From CAWBLP01 sp963789495 (lineage in GTDB: Bacteria; Pseudomonadota; Alphaproteobacteria; Acetobacterales; Acetobacteraceae): a DNA stretch of 55,720 nt. Shown piece after piece: positions 27,680 to 36,054 of this stretch. A program made the translations under genes and the position numbers. The notes under the pieces are model-generated. The model did no database searches. It saw only the letters and a list, made by a program, of their open reading frames with translations, and was not told the DNA's origin. The stretch is taken from assembly GCA_963789495.1 (NCBI GenBank), contig CAWBLP010000030.1:1-55720 (forward strand), written 5' to 3'. Every line of letters starts with the position of its first letter. Positions within the stretch are counted from its first letter, which is position 1.

Positions 27680-28122
27680 GGATCGGCTTCGCCGTTCTGG
27701 TGCATGGGCTCCTGCTGCAGGCGGATGGTGATGGCGGCTCGCCTCCTCCACCAAGCCCGGGGCACCTCCAGCCGCGGCCGGTCGGATCGGCTTCCCCGGT
27801 CTGGTGCACGGGCTTCTTGTTGCAGGCGGATGGTGATGGCGGCTCGCCTCCTCCACCAAGCCCGGGGCACCTCCCGCCGCAGCCGGTCGGATCGGCGCCG
27901 CCGTTCTGGTGCATGGGCTCTTGCTGCAGGCGGCTGGTGATGGCGGCTCGCCTCCTCCACCAAGCCCGGGGCACCTCCCGCCGCAGCCGGTCGGATCGGT
28001 GCCGCCGTTCTGGTGCATGGGCTCCTGCTGCAGGCGGATGGTGATGGCGGCTCGCCTCCTCCACCAAGCCCGGGGCACCTCCCGCCGCGGCCGGTCGGAT
28101 CGGCTTCGCCGCTCTGGTGCAT
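27680..28122. repeat. Tandem minisatellite, 104/105-bp unit, about 4.2 copies
   Basis: Units begin with ggatcgg at 27680, 27784, 27889, 27993 and 28097, giving periods of 104, 105, 104 and 104. A shared core reads ggtgatggcggctcgcctcc then tccaccaagcccggggcacc; most variation is in the first 15-35 bases of each unit. Because 104 is not a multiple of three, all six frames stay open and produce long repetitive false ORFs. Copies are directly abutting, with no spacers. Confidence 0.92.
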
Positions 28123-28400
28123 GGGGTCGTGCCATGGCGTTGCCCGACCACCCCACCCACAAGTCGCCGCTGCGCGCATAACCTCCGTCGAGCCGCATCG
28201 AGGCAGACACCGAAACGGCTCACACAACTTCCCTCTCTCGCTGGAATGGTTGGGGGGAGCGGTGGCTCCCGGGCCAATCCCGCTGGATACCCTCCGTTCT
28301 GGTGCATGGGGTCATGCCGTGGCTTTGCCCAACCGCCCGCGACCGCCGCTGCGCGGATAAGCCCCGTCCACCTGCATCGCGTCGGACGCCGGATCGGCAC
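28105..28400. repeat. Diverged direct repeat pair derived from the minisatellite edge
   Basis: At about 28110 and again at about 28298 the sequence reads tctggtgcatggggtc, then tgcc(a/g)tggc(g/t)ttgccc, and later cgccgctgcgcg(c/g)ataa and cgcatcg. The two blocks, about 85 bp each, are around 70-80% identical by eye and about 188 bp apart. No gene is seen here. Confidence 0.55.
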
Positions 28401-28447
28401 ACACACCGTCCATCCTCTGCGGGAGAGAGTTAGGAAGAGGCGGGAGC

Positions 28448-28979
28448 GTGTTCATGGTTTGTTGTATCGGGATGCGGGCCGGCCACCACAAGGCCTGCTG
28501 GCGGGCGACAACGCCGTCAGGACTGCTTCCAGCGTGCGCAGCGACGGGGTTGCCTCTCCGGCTCCGGCCGTTCGTAGACCCAGGCGAAGGGATCGGGATC
28601 AGGCGGCGTGGTGTCCGGCAGTCAACCGGACAACACCCCGGCCCGTCGCTGCAGCCCGGTCGCCCTGGCCGTGTCACGGAACCACGCGTGGACTGCGGCG
28701 AGATGGGTCGGTGCGTCGCGTTCGGCCCAGGCATGACCGCGGGAGCGGGCGAGGCCGAACGCCTGGTCGAGATCGTCGCCGGCGCGCTCGACCGCCGCCC
28801 GCGCCGTGGGTTCAGCCCCGACGCAGGCGCGGTCCAACCGGATCCGGCCGCGTTGCCGAGTGTTCCGCCGCCCGCCGTCACCCGCGCCTTTACCGCAAAT
28901 TAAGCGCCCCGACCTAGACCGCACCACGTGCTGGACCGCCGCCGTGTGGGCGTCGGACAGGGCGCGGGGGACCTCGAAT
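28448..28979. other. Possible short minus-strand gene (28622-28900), otherwise no gene
   Basis: On the minus strand the stretch ending at 28622 has protein-like composition (AAVERAGDDLDQAFGLARSR then GHAWAERDAPTHLAAVHAWF), but no clear start or family. A plus-strand frame (28448-28903) overlaps it. I do not call either gene firmly. The 3' part contains the leader of the bacteriohemerythrin gene. Confidence 0.3.
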
Positions 28980-29390
28980 ATGCCGCTGATGCAATGGACC
29001 GACAAGCTGAGCGTCGGCGTGCAGGTGCTGGATGACGACCACAAGCGCCTGGTCGCGATGCTGAACGAACTCTACGACGCGATGCAGGGCGGGCACGGCA
29101 AGGAGGCGCTGGGCAAGATCCTGGACGGGCTGGTGCAGTACACCAAGGTTCATTTCGCGCGCGAAGAGAAGTTGTTCGCCCAGACCGGCTATGCCGCGGC
29201 CGGTCCGCACCACCAGGAGCACGCCGACCTGACCCGCCAGGTAATGGACGTGCAGCAGAAATACGCCAGCGGCGCCACCGCCGTGCTGTCGCTGGATGTC
29301 ATGCAGTTCCTCCGGAACTGGCTGATCAAGCACATCCAGGGCAGCGACCAGAAATACCGCCCGCACCTGAACGCCAACGGCATCCATTGA
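28980..29390 (+). CDS. Bacteriohemerythrin
   Basis: This is a 136-residue four-helix O2-binding di-iron protein. All expected ligands are visible: H21 (DDDHKRL), H58 and E62 (HFAREEKLF), H77 and H81 (HHQEHADL), and H118 and D123 (HIQGSDQKY). The ATG at 28980 begins MPLMQWTDKLSVGVQVLD, the family's typical start. It lies 361 bp upstream of a chemoreceptor gene on the same strand. Likely roles are oxygen storage, delivery or sensing for taxis. Confidence 0.95.
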   Translation: MPLMQWTDKLSVGVQVLDDDHKRLVAMLNELYDAMQGGHGKEALGKILDGLVQYTKVHFAREEKLFAQTGYAAAGPHHQEHADLTRQVMDVQQKYASGATAVLSLDVMQFLRNWLIKHIQGSDQKYRPHLNANGIH

Positions 29391-29751
29391 TCACGCGACG
29401 CGGGTCGCGCCGATCTGCCGCGCCCGAGCCATCCCGGCCCCGTCGGCAGGCGCGGTCGCGCGACAGGGTGGGCCTCCTGCGCATTAAAATCAGCAAGCTG
29501 GGCACCCCACTTCCCCGTCCTGGCCGAGCCTGACCCGGCCATCTCCGCCGGAACGATCGGGTCGCCCAGCACGTCCTGCACGCTCTGCCGGGGGCAGACG
29601 GCCGGATCAGGCCTGGTCATGACGGGGCAGATGCACAGCGCGCGGTGGATCGATGCGCCGGCGATTCATCATTCCTTCAAGAAGATCGCCCAAGAAAATC
29701 ACCACGTCTGCGGCAGCGTTCCTGTGAACCCACCCGGAGGGAGTATCCGCG
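29391..29751. other. Intergenic between bacteriohemerythrin and chemoreceptor
   Basis: This is 361 bp with no convincing gene. CCGGAGGGAG (29734-29743) is the chemoreceptor's ribosome binding site and favours its TTG start at 29752. No strong terminator hairpin with a T-run is visible after the hemerythrin gene. Confidence 0.4.
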
Positions 29752-31773
29752 TTGCCTGACATGGGCCAGGAAATAGCGCCACCGGCGCGGGCGGCCCTCG
29801 CCAGCCGCATCGGCATCGTGCCGCGCCTGCTCGCGATCTCGTTGCTGGCGATCCTGGTGGCGATCGCCGCGGCGCAGTTCTGGACCTTGCGATCGGTCGA
29901 GGCGAACGGCCTGCTGCAGGCGCAGCAGACGCTGGACTCCAGCCTGGCGCTGCTGCGGCACGAGCTCACGCCGTTCGGCACGTCCTGGCACATCAGCCCC
30001 GACGGCCGCCTCATGCTCGGCAGCACCCGCCTCAACGACCGGACCGATGTGCTGGATACCGTGCGCACGGTCACCGGCGCCGCCGCCTCGCTGTTCCTGG
30101 GCGATACCCGCATCGCCACCAGCGTGACCAACCCGGACGGGTCACGCGCCGTCGGCTCGCATCTCGCCGCCGGGCCCGCGCACGACGCGGTGCTGCGTGA
30201 CGGGCGGCGCTACAGCGGCATCTCCCAGGTGGGCGGCGAACCGTATCTGGCGGTCTACGAGCCGATCCGCGCCGCGGACGGGAAGACCATCGGCATCATC
30301 GCGGTCGGCGCCCCGCTCACCCAGGCCCGCGCCTTCATGAGCCGGATCACCCGCCAGACCACGCTCAGCGCATTGGCCATCGCGCTGCTCGCCGGGCTTG
30401 GCTGTCTCTGGGCGCTGCAGGCCACGATGCGGCCCCTGCAGGCGCTGACATCCGCGATGCACCGCATCGCCGACGGCGCGCTGGACAGCGCGGTGCCCTG
30501 CACCGAGCGCGGCGACCAGATCGGCGCGATGGCGCGGGCATTGCTGCAATTGCGCGATGCCTCGGCCCATGCACGCGCGCTGGAGGGCGCGGCCACCGCG
30601 CGCGCGCAGGCCGAGATCGCGAAACACACCGCGCTGGTCGAGATGGTGGACCGCATCGAGGCGGAGACGACCAAGGCGATCACCGAGGTCGGCGGGCTCA
30701 CCACGGCGATGACCGAGAACGCCGAGAAGATGGTGGCCTCCGCGGTGCGCACCGGCTTCTCGGCCGCCAGCGCGGCCAGCGCTTCGACCCAGGCGCTGGA
30801 GACGGCGCAGAGCGTGGCCAGCGCCGCCGATCGGCTGAGCGCCTCGATCCGCGAGATCAATGTCCAGGTCGATCAGTCCAACGCGATCGTCACCCGCGCG
30901 GTCGCGGCCGGCAGTGAGACGCGAGCCAGCATCGAGGCGATGACCACCGAGGTCGGGCGCATCGGCGCCGTGGTCGACATGATCGGCGAGATCGCCGCGC
31001 GCACCAATCTGCTGGCGCTCAACGCGACCATCGAGGCGGCGCGGGCGGGCGAGGCCGGCAAGGGATTCGCCGTGGTCGCCGCGGAGGTCAAGGCGCTCGC
31101 CGGCCAGACCGCACGCTCCACCGAGGAAATCGCCCGGCACATCGCCCAGGTGCGCGGCGCCACCGACGGCTCGGTGGCGGCGGTGGCGCGCATCGAGCAG
31201 ACCATCGGGGAGGTCAGCACCGTCGCCCGGTCGATCGCCGCGGCCGTCGAGCGGCAGAGCGACGCAACCGCGGAAATCGCCCATAACGTCGCCGAGACGA
31301 CGATGGCGGCCAACGAGATGACCAGCCACGCGACCGAGGTCTCCACCGAGGCGGATAACACCGGCGAACGCGCCACCGAGGTCTGCAAGGATGCGGTCGC
31401 GCTGAACAGCGCGGTGACCGACCTGCGCCACGCCGTGATCCGCGTGGTGCGCTCCTCCACCGTGGAGCTGGACCGTCGCAAGGCGGCCCGCGTTCCGGTC
31501 GATCTGCCCGGCCGGCTGGCGGTGCCGAACGGCGTGACGCAGGACGTGCGCGTGACCGATCTCTCGGCGGGCGGGGCGAGCCTGCGCGGCGGGCCGGCGC
31601 TGCAGCCGGCGGCGAGCGCGATGCTGCATCTCGACCGGTTCAGCATCGTCCTGCCGGTCACCGTCCGCAGCGCCGAGGAAGGCGTGCTGCACCTGATGTT
31701 CACCCCGGATGCCGCAACGACGAAGCGTCTGTGGCAGGTCCTGGAGGACCTGGACCGGCGCCAGGCGGCGTAG
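29752..31773 (+). CDS. Methyl-accepting chemotaxis protein with C-terminal PilZ domain
   Basis: This is a 673-residue inner-membrane chemoreceptor. TM1 is at about residues 24-45 (LLAISLLAILVAIAAAQFW). A periplasmic single-Cache-type sensor (SSLALLRHELTPFGTSWHIS to YEPIRAADGKTIGIIAVG) is followed by TM2 at about 203-222 and a HAMP region. The signalling tip is GEIAARTNLLALNATIEAAR, at about residues 410-430. After residue 575 a PilZ domain follows, with the RKAAR (RxxxR) and DLSAGGASL (D/NxSxxG) c-di-GMP-binding motifs. TTG 29752 is favoured over ATG 29761 by spacing to GGAGGGAG. The fusion suggests c-di-GMP tunes receptor output. Confidence 0.93.
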   Translation: MPDMGQEIAPPARAALASRIGIVPRLLAISLLAILVAIAAAQFWTLRSVEANGLLQAQQTLDSSLALLRHELTPFGTSWHISPDGRLMLGSTRLNDRTDVLDTVRTVTGAAASLFLGDTRIATSVTNPDGSRAVGSHLAAGPAHDAVLRDGRRYSGISQVGGEPYLAVYEPIRAADGKTIGIIAVGAPLTQARAFMSRITRQTTLSALAIALLAGLGCLWALQATMRPLQALTSAMHRIADGALDSAVPCTERGDQIGAMARALLQLRDASAHARALEGAATARAQAEIAKHTALVEMVDRIEAETTKAITEVGGLTTAMTENAEKMVASAVRTGFSAASAASASTQALETAQSVASAADRLSASIREINVQVDQSNAIVTRAVAAGSETRASIEAMTTEVGRIGAVVDMIGEIAARTNLLALNATIEAARAGEAGKGFAVVAAEVKALAGQTARSTEEIARHIAQVRGATDGSVAAVARIEQTIGEVSTVARSIAAAVERQSDATAEIAHNVAETTMAANEMTSHATEVSTEADNTGERATEVCKDAVALNSAVTDLRHAVIRVVRSSTVELDRRKAARVPVDLPGRLAVPNGVTQDVRVTDLSAGGASLRGGPALQPAASAMLHLDRFSIVLPVTVRSAEEGVLHLMFTPDAATTKRLWQVLEDLDRRQAA

Positions 31774-31785
31774 CCGAACCTCGCG

Positions 31786-32691
31786 CTACAGCAGGTCCGC
31801 CACCGCGTCCCAGTAGCGCCGGATCGCGGCCAGATGATCCGCCAGCGTCCGCCCGGCGATCCGCCGCAAATGGCCGCGCCCGGAATAGGTCCCGAGCGTC
31901 AGGTGACTCACGCCGCAGGACTGCCAGAACCGCACCGTCTCGCGCCAGTCCTCCTCATTGCCGACCCCGACGGTGACCCGCGTGTCGATGCCGATGCTGG
32001 CCGGATCGCGCCCCGCCGCCTCGGCATAGCCGCGCAGTTTGGCGAATGCCGTCCGGGCCTCCTCGGTCGGCGGGTGGTTCAGCGGCATCCATCCGGCGCC
32101 GTATTTCACCACCCGGCGCAAGGTCACGTCCGCATGGCCGCCGAACCAGACCGGCACCGAACGGTGCGTCGGCAGCGGATTGATGCCGGCATCCTCAATG
32201 GTGTGGTACTGGCCGCGAAACGTCACATGCGGCTCCGCCCACAGCGCCTGCATCACCTCCACCTGTTCCTCGGAGCGGCGGCCGCGATTGTGGAAATCCT
32301 CGTTGAGCCCGGTGAACTCCACCGGATTCCAGCCAACCCCGACGCCAAGGCGGAATCGCCCGCCGCACAGCACGTCCAGACACGCCGCCTGTTTCGCCAC
32401 CAGCACCGCCTGGCGTTGCGCCAGGATCAGCACCTGGGTTGAGAAGCCGATCGTCTTGGTGCAGCCGGCGAGAAAGCCGAACAGCACGAACGGGTCCTGG
32501 AACAGATCCGCCGAGGTGTTGCGGCCGGGATCCCAGTCCGGCCGGCTGGCGGTGTTGACGCCGAGCACATGGTCGGGGGCGGACAGGTCCTGGTAGCCGA
32601 TGTCCTCGGCGGCCTGGGCGAAGTCGCGGATTGCCACCGGGTCACCGCCGATTTCGGCATCGATCACCGGGATGGCCACACCGAGTTTCAT
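31786..32691 (-). CDS. LLM-class F420/flavin-dependent oxidoreductase
   Basis: This is a 301-residue luciferase-like TIM-barrel protein. Family features include the start MKLGVAIPVIDAEIGGDP, LSAPDHVLGVNTASRPDWDP and GRFRLGVGVGWNPVEFTGLN (the conserved G-x-G-W-x2-x-E region), then PVWFGGHADVTLRRV. These point to the Rv2161c-like (TIGR03619) subgroup. The substrate is unknown. It converges on the chemoreceptor gene with 12 bp between stops. Confidence 0.88.
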   Translation of the reverse strand: MKLGVAIPVIDAEIGGDPVAIRDFAQAAEDIGYQDLSAPDHVLGVNTASRPDWDPGRNTSADLFQDPFVLFGFLAGCTKTIGFSTQVLILAQRQAVLVAKQAACLDVLCGGRFRLGVGVGWNPVEFTGLNEDFHNRGRRSEEQVEVMQALWAEPHVTFRGQYHTIEDAGINPLPTHRSVPVWFGGHADVTLRRVVKYGAGWMPLNHPPTEEARTAFAKLRGYAEAAGRDPASIGIDTRVTVGVGNEEDWRETVRFWQSCGVSHLTLGTYSGRGHLRRIAGRTLADHLAAIRRYWDAVADLL

Positions 32692-33240
32692 CAGGCGTCT
32701 CCTTCCCCAGCCGAACCGGGCCGGGATTGCGGGGTTGCGCCCACGGTGGGGGCCACGTCATGCGAACGCAAGCGCGCGCCGCATGTGCACGGCCGGCGCG
32801 CACCTGCTGGTTTAGTGCGGAAAGTGTGAATTTTGCACAAGACGCCTGCCGGGCCAGCACGTCCCGCTTCGTGGTCGGGCGCAGCAGGCATCGGGGCAAC
32901 GCTCCATGCGCGTCAGGATCGAGGTAAGGCCTGGCCGCCCGTACCTGCGTTGTGCCGAACGCAGGCGCGGCATCCAGGGACTGGTGGCGCGGGACGACCG
33001 GCATCCGTCGCCCGGGCACGCATCACTGCCCGGCGATACCGAGAATGCCGGTGTCACGCTGCGTGTCCTGATGTCGGCGCGCGGAAACGTCTGTGTCTTT
33101 CATGCCAGTCATGTTGGCGGGCCTGCGCCCGCCACGACATGGTCGGCATGGTCATCGGTGATCCGAACACGCATGGAACAGCGTCCCCGACGTTTGCCGC
33201 ATCCCACCACGAACGTGGCAATCCGACATGCCGGCCGACG
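32692..33240. other. Intergenic, 549 bp, no gene seen
   Basis: Several overlapping frames read through the region on both strands, but none has family features or a good start. It lies upstream of the LLM gene and downstream of the FAH gene, both on the minus strand, so the LLM promoter should be in the left part. Confidence 0.45.
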
Positions 33241-34086
33241 CTACTCCGCCACCACCGGATTGCGCAGCACGCCGATGCCGGAAATCTCCACCTCCAGCAC
33301 GTCGTTCGGCTTCATCCACAGCGGCGGCTTGCGCGCGAAGCCCACGCCCTCCGGCGTGCCGGTGGCGATGATGTCGCCCGGCAGCAACGGCAGCACGCCC
33401 GACAGATATTCCATCAGATAGGGAATATCGAAGATCAGATCATCGGTCTTGGTATGCTGCACCTCGCTGCCGTTCAACCGCGTGTGCAGCATCAGCTGAG
33501 TCGGATCAGGAATCGCATCGCTCGTCACCAGCCACGGCCCGATGCTGCCGGTGTGAAAGAAGTTCTTGCCCACGATCAGCGAGTGGCCGAACTGGTAGTC
33601 GCGGATGCTGCCGTCGTTGAGGATGGTGTAGCCGGCAATGTGCGACAGCGCCGCCTGCTGCGTCACATGCCGGGCCGGTTTGCCGATGATGAATGCCAGT
33701 TCGCCTTCATAGTCGAAATTGTCCGACAGCTTTGGCCGCACGAGTGCCCCGCCCTGCGGCACGAAGCTGTCCAGCGCGCGCATGAACACACTCGGCTTTT
33801 CCGGCAGCTTCCCCGCCGCCTCGGCGACATGGCCCTTATAGTTGCGCCCGATCAGGATCACCTTCGACGGATTCGGGATCGGCAATTCCAATGTCACCGC
33901 GGACAGGGCAACATCCGCCTGCGCGCCCGCCGCGATCCGGGCGATCTCACCCAGCATGTCGGCCGCGATCGCGTCGCGCAGCGTGGCGGCGCGGGCGCCC
34001 AGGCGACTGCCGATATCGACAATGCCGTCCTCGACCACCACGCCGTAGCTGCTACGATCACCGTGCCGGAAACTTGCAAGCTTCAT
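33241..34086 (-). CDS. Fumarylacetoacetate hydrolase-family protein
   Basis: This is a 281-residue metal-dependent hydrolase/decarboxylase of the FAH family, which acts on 2-oxo acids from aromatic or sugar catabolism. The conserved region includes LIGRNYKGHVAEA, FVPQGGALVRPKLSDNFDYE (acidic metal ligands D and E), GEL(A)FIIGK, and DIIATGTPEGVGF near the C terminus. The start ATG 34086 (MKLASFRHGDRSSYG) follows GGGAGGAAG. It is divergent from zwf; the 115-bp gap should hold both promoters. Confidence 0.9.
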   Translation of the reverse strand: MKLASFRHGDRSSYGVVVEDGIVDIGSRLGARAATLRDAIAADMLGEIARIAAGAQADVALSAVTLELPIPNPSKVILIGRNYKGHVAEAAGKLPEKPSVFMRALDSFVPQGGALVRPKLSDNFDYEGELAFIIGKPARHVTQQAALSHIAGYTILNDGSIRDYQFGHSLIVGKNFFHTGSIGPWLVTSDAIPDPTQLMLHTRLNGSEVQHTKTDDLIFDIPYLMEYLSGVLPLLPGDIIATGTPEGVGFARKPPLWMKPNDVLEVEISGIGVLRNPVVAE

Positions 34087-34201
34087 CGTTGCTTCCTCCC
34101 CATTTTGCTGACGGCCAGCCGATCGACCGACCGCACGCCGCAGGCTCAACACACCGTGTGGCGGGTCGCGGCCTCACACCACAGTGACAAGATCATCTCG
34201 C

Positions 34202-35806
34202 ATGACCAACACCACGCCCCACACACCCGTCGCCGTCGTTGCCCCGCCCCGCCGCGCACCACGCCCGCCAGGCCCCTGCGCCATGGTGATCTTCGGCGCG
34301 GCCGGCGATTTGACCAAACGCCTGCTGGTGCCCGCGCTGTACAACCTGGCCCGCACCGGCCTGCTGCCGGCGAAGTTCGCGATCGTCGGTGTCGACATGG
34401 TCGACCAGGACGCGGCGGCATGGAGCAGCAGCCTGCGCGACATGCTGCAGAGCTTCGTCGGCAACGCCGCCAGCGAAAGCCGCATCGACGCGATCGATGA
34501 TGCCACCTGGCAGCGGCTCGCCGATGCGATGTCCTACCTGAAGGGAGATCTGAACGACGAACGCAGCTTCGAAGCGCTACATGATCACCTGCACGAAGTC
34601 GCGCAGCAGCGGCAGACCGACGGCAACGTGCTGTTCTACCTGGCAGTGGGAGACCGGTTCTTCGGCCCGACCGTCGAACATCTCGCCCATGCCGGCTTGC
34701 TGGATGAGGAACTGCGCGACGAGGTGCCGCAACGCTGGCGCCGCGTGGTCATCGAGAAGCCGTTCGGCCACGATCTTGCCTCGGCCCGCGCACTCAACAC
34801 CCGCATCCGCCGCGACCTGCGCGAGGAACAGATCTACCGGATCGATCATTTCCTCGGCAAGGAAACCGTCCAGAACATCATGGCGTTCCGCTTCGCCAAT
34901 GGCTTGTTCGAGCCGATCTGGAACCGCGACCGCATCGACCACGTGCAGATCACGGTGGCGGAAACCGTCGGTGTGGAGCGCCGCGGCAAGTTCTACGAGC
35001 GCACCGGCGCGCTGCGCGACATGGTGCCGAACCACGTGTTCCAGCTGCTGGCGATGGTGGCGATGGAGCCGCCGGCCGGGTTCGACGCGCGCTCGATCCG
35101 CAATCGCAAGGCGGACGTGTTCGCCGCGCTGCGCACCCTGCGCCCCGAGGACGCCGTGCGCGGACAGTACGGCCCCGGCAGCGTGCTCGGCCACAAAGTG
35201 CCGCCCTATCACGAAGAACCCGATGTCGCACCGGATTCCTCCACCGAGAGCTTCGTCGCCATGCGGCTCGCCATCGACAACTGGCGCTGGGCCGGGGTGC
35301 CGTTCTACCTGCGCACCGGCAAGCGCATGGCGCGGCGCTACACGGAGATCGCCATCCGCTTCAAGCCCGCCCCGTACGCACCGTTCGAAGCCACCGACGT
35401 GGACACGCTGCCGCCCAACTGGCTGGTGATCCACATCCAGCCGGATGAGGGGATCTCGCTCCAGTTCGAGGTCAAGCGCCCTGGCCCGGTGGTCGACCTG
35501 GCCGCCGTACAGATGGCGTTCCGCTATCGGGACTGGTTTCCGCGCGAGCCCAATGTCGGCTACGAGACGCTGATCTACGACGTGATGCTGGGCGACCAGA
35601 CGCTGTTCAACCGCGCCGACATGGTGGAGGAGACCTGGCGGGTGGTGCAGCCGGTGCTGGATGCCTGGGCGGCGCACCCGCCCCGGCATTTTCCCAATTA
35701 CACGTCCGGCTCGGACGGTCCGCATGCGGCTGATGCGCTGCTGCGCCACGACCACCGCACCTGGCGGCCGGTCGGCGGGTCGCCGAAACCGAACGAGGTC
35801 GGCTGA
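34202..35806 (+). CDS. zwf: Glucose-6-phosphate 1-dehydrogenase
   Basis: This is a 534-residue cytoplasmic enzyme that oxidises glucose-6-phosphate to 6-phosphogluconolactone with NAD(P)+, feeding the Entner-Doudoroff and pentose phosphate pathways. The nucleotide site is FGAAGDLTKR (31-40). The active-site signature RIDHFLGKE (about 213-221) carries the catalytic His and Lys. EKPFGHDL, MVPNHVFQLL and VPFYLRTGKR are further family blocks. The N terminus carries a Pro-rich extension of about 25 residues. It converges on rpmG with a 10-bp gap. Confidence 0.96.
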   Translation: MTNTTPHTPVAVVAPPRRAPRPPGPCAMVIFGAAGDLTKRLLVPALYNLARTGLLPAKFAIVGVDMVDQDAAAWSSSLRDMLQSFVGNAASESRIDAIDDATWQRLADAMSYLKGDLNDERSFEALHDHLHEVAQQRQTDGNVLFYLAVGDRFFGPTVEHLAHAGLLDEELRDEVPQRWRRVVIEKPFGHDLASARALNTRIRRDLREEQIYRIDHFLGKETVQNIMAFRFANGLFEPIWNRDRIDHVQITVAETVGVERRGKFYERTGALRDMVPNHVFQLLAMVAMEPPAGFDARSIRNRKADVFAALRTLRPEDAVRGQYGPGSVLGHKVPPYHEEPDVAPDSSTESFVAMRLAIDNWRWAGVPFYLRTGKRMARRYTEIAIRFKPAPYAPFEATDVDTLPPNWLVIHIQPDEGISLQFEVKRPGPVVDLAAVQMAFRYRDWFPREPNVGYETLIYDVMLGDQTLFNRADMVEETWRVVQPVLDAWAAHPPRHFPNYTSGSDGPHAADALLRHDHRTWRPVGGSPKPNEVG

Positions 35807-35816
35807 TACCGGCGGG

Positions 35817-35984
35817 CTACTTAATCTTGGCTTCCTTGAACGCCACGTGCTTGCGCGCGACGGGGTCGTACTTCTTCAGCTCCAGCTTGCCGGTCTGGGT
35901 CCGGGCATTCTTCTTCGTGACGTAGAAGTAGCCGGTGTCGGCGCTGGAGACGAGCTTGATCTGAACAACGTTGGTCTTGGCCAT
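35817..35984 (-). CDS. rpmG: 50S ribosomal protein L33
   Basis: This is a 55-residue ribosomal protein (MAKTNVVQIKLVSSADTGYF then YVTKKNARTQTGKLELKKYD), full length and intact. It is the Cys-free, zinc-independent form. The frame reads back from the ATG at 35984 to the TAG at 35817-35819. An insertion sequence begins about 70 bp upstream of the start codon, so its native promoter may be displaced. Confidence 0.95.
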   Translation of the reverse strand: MAKTNVVQIKLVSSADTGYFYVTKKNARTQTGKLELKKYDPVARKHVAFKEAKIK

Positions 35985-36038
35985 GGCATGATCCTCGCGA
36001 AGCGCGGAACATGCGCATCCTGTCCGCCCTGGTCAAGA

Positions 36039-36054
36039 TTCACCTACGGTTGTG
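36039..36054. repeat. 16-bp direct repeat, left of insertion sequence
   Basis: The bases ttcacctacggttgtg at 36039-36054 recur exactly at 37424-37439, immediately outside each end of the ISNCY/IS481-like element. They are either an unusually long target duplication or a pre-existing repeat used for insertion. Confidence 0.85.

Noticed and set aside
27680..28122. CRISPR array
   Set aside because: The units are directly adjacent with no unique spacers, the repeats are 104 bp, and no cas gene is present in the window.
30142..31703. Long minus-strand frames opposite the chemoreceptor
   Set aside because: They are antisense shadows; the plus strand encodes a complete receptor with clear motifs.
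34577..35755. A 392-codon minus-strand frame opposite zwf
   Set aside because: It is a shadow of glucose-6-phosphate dehydrogenase, which has all its signature motifs on the plus strand.
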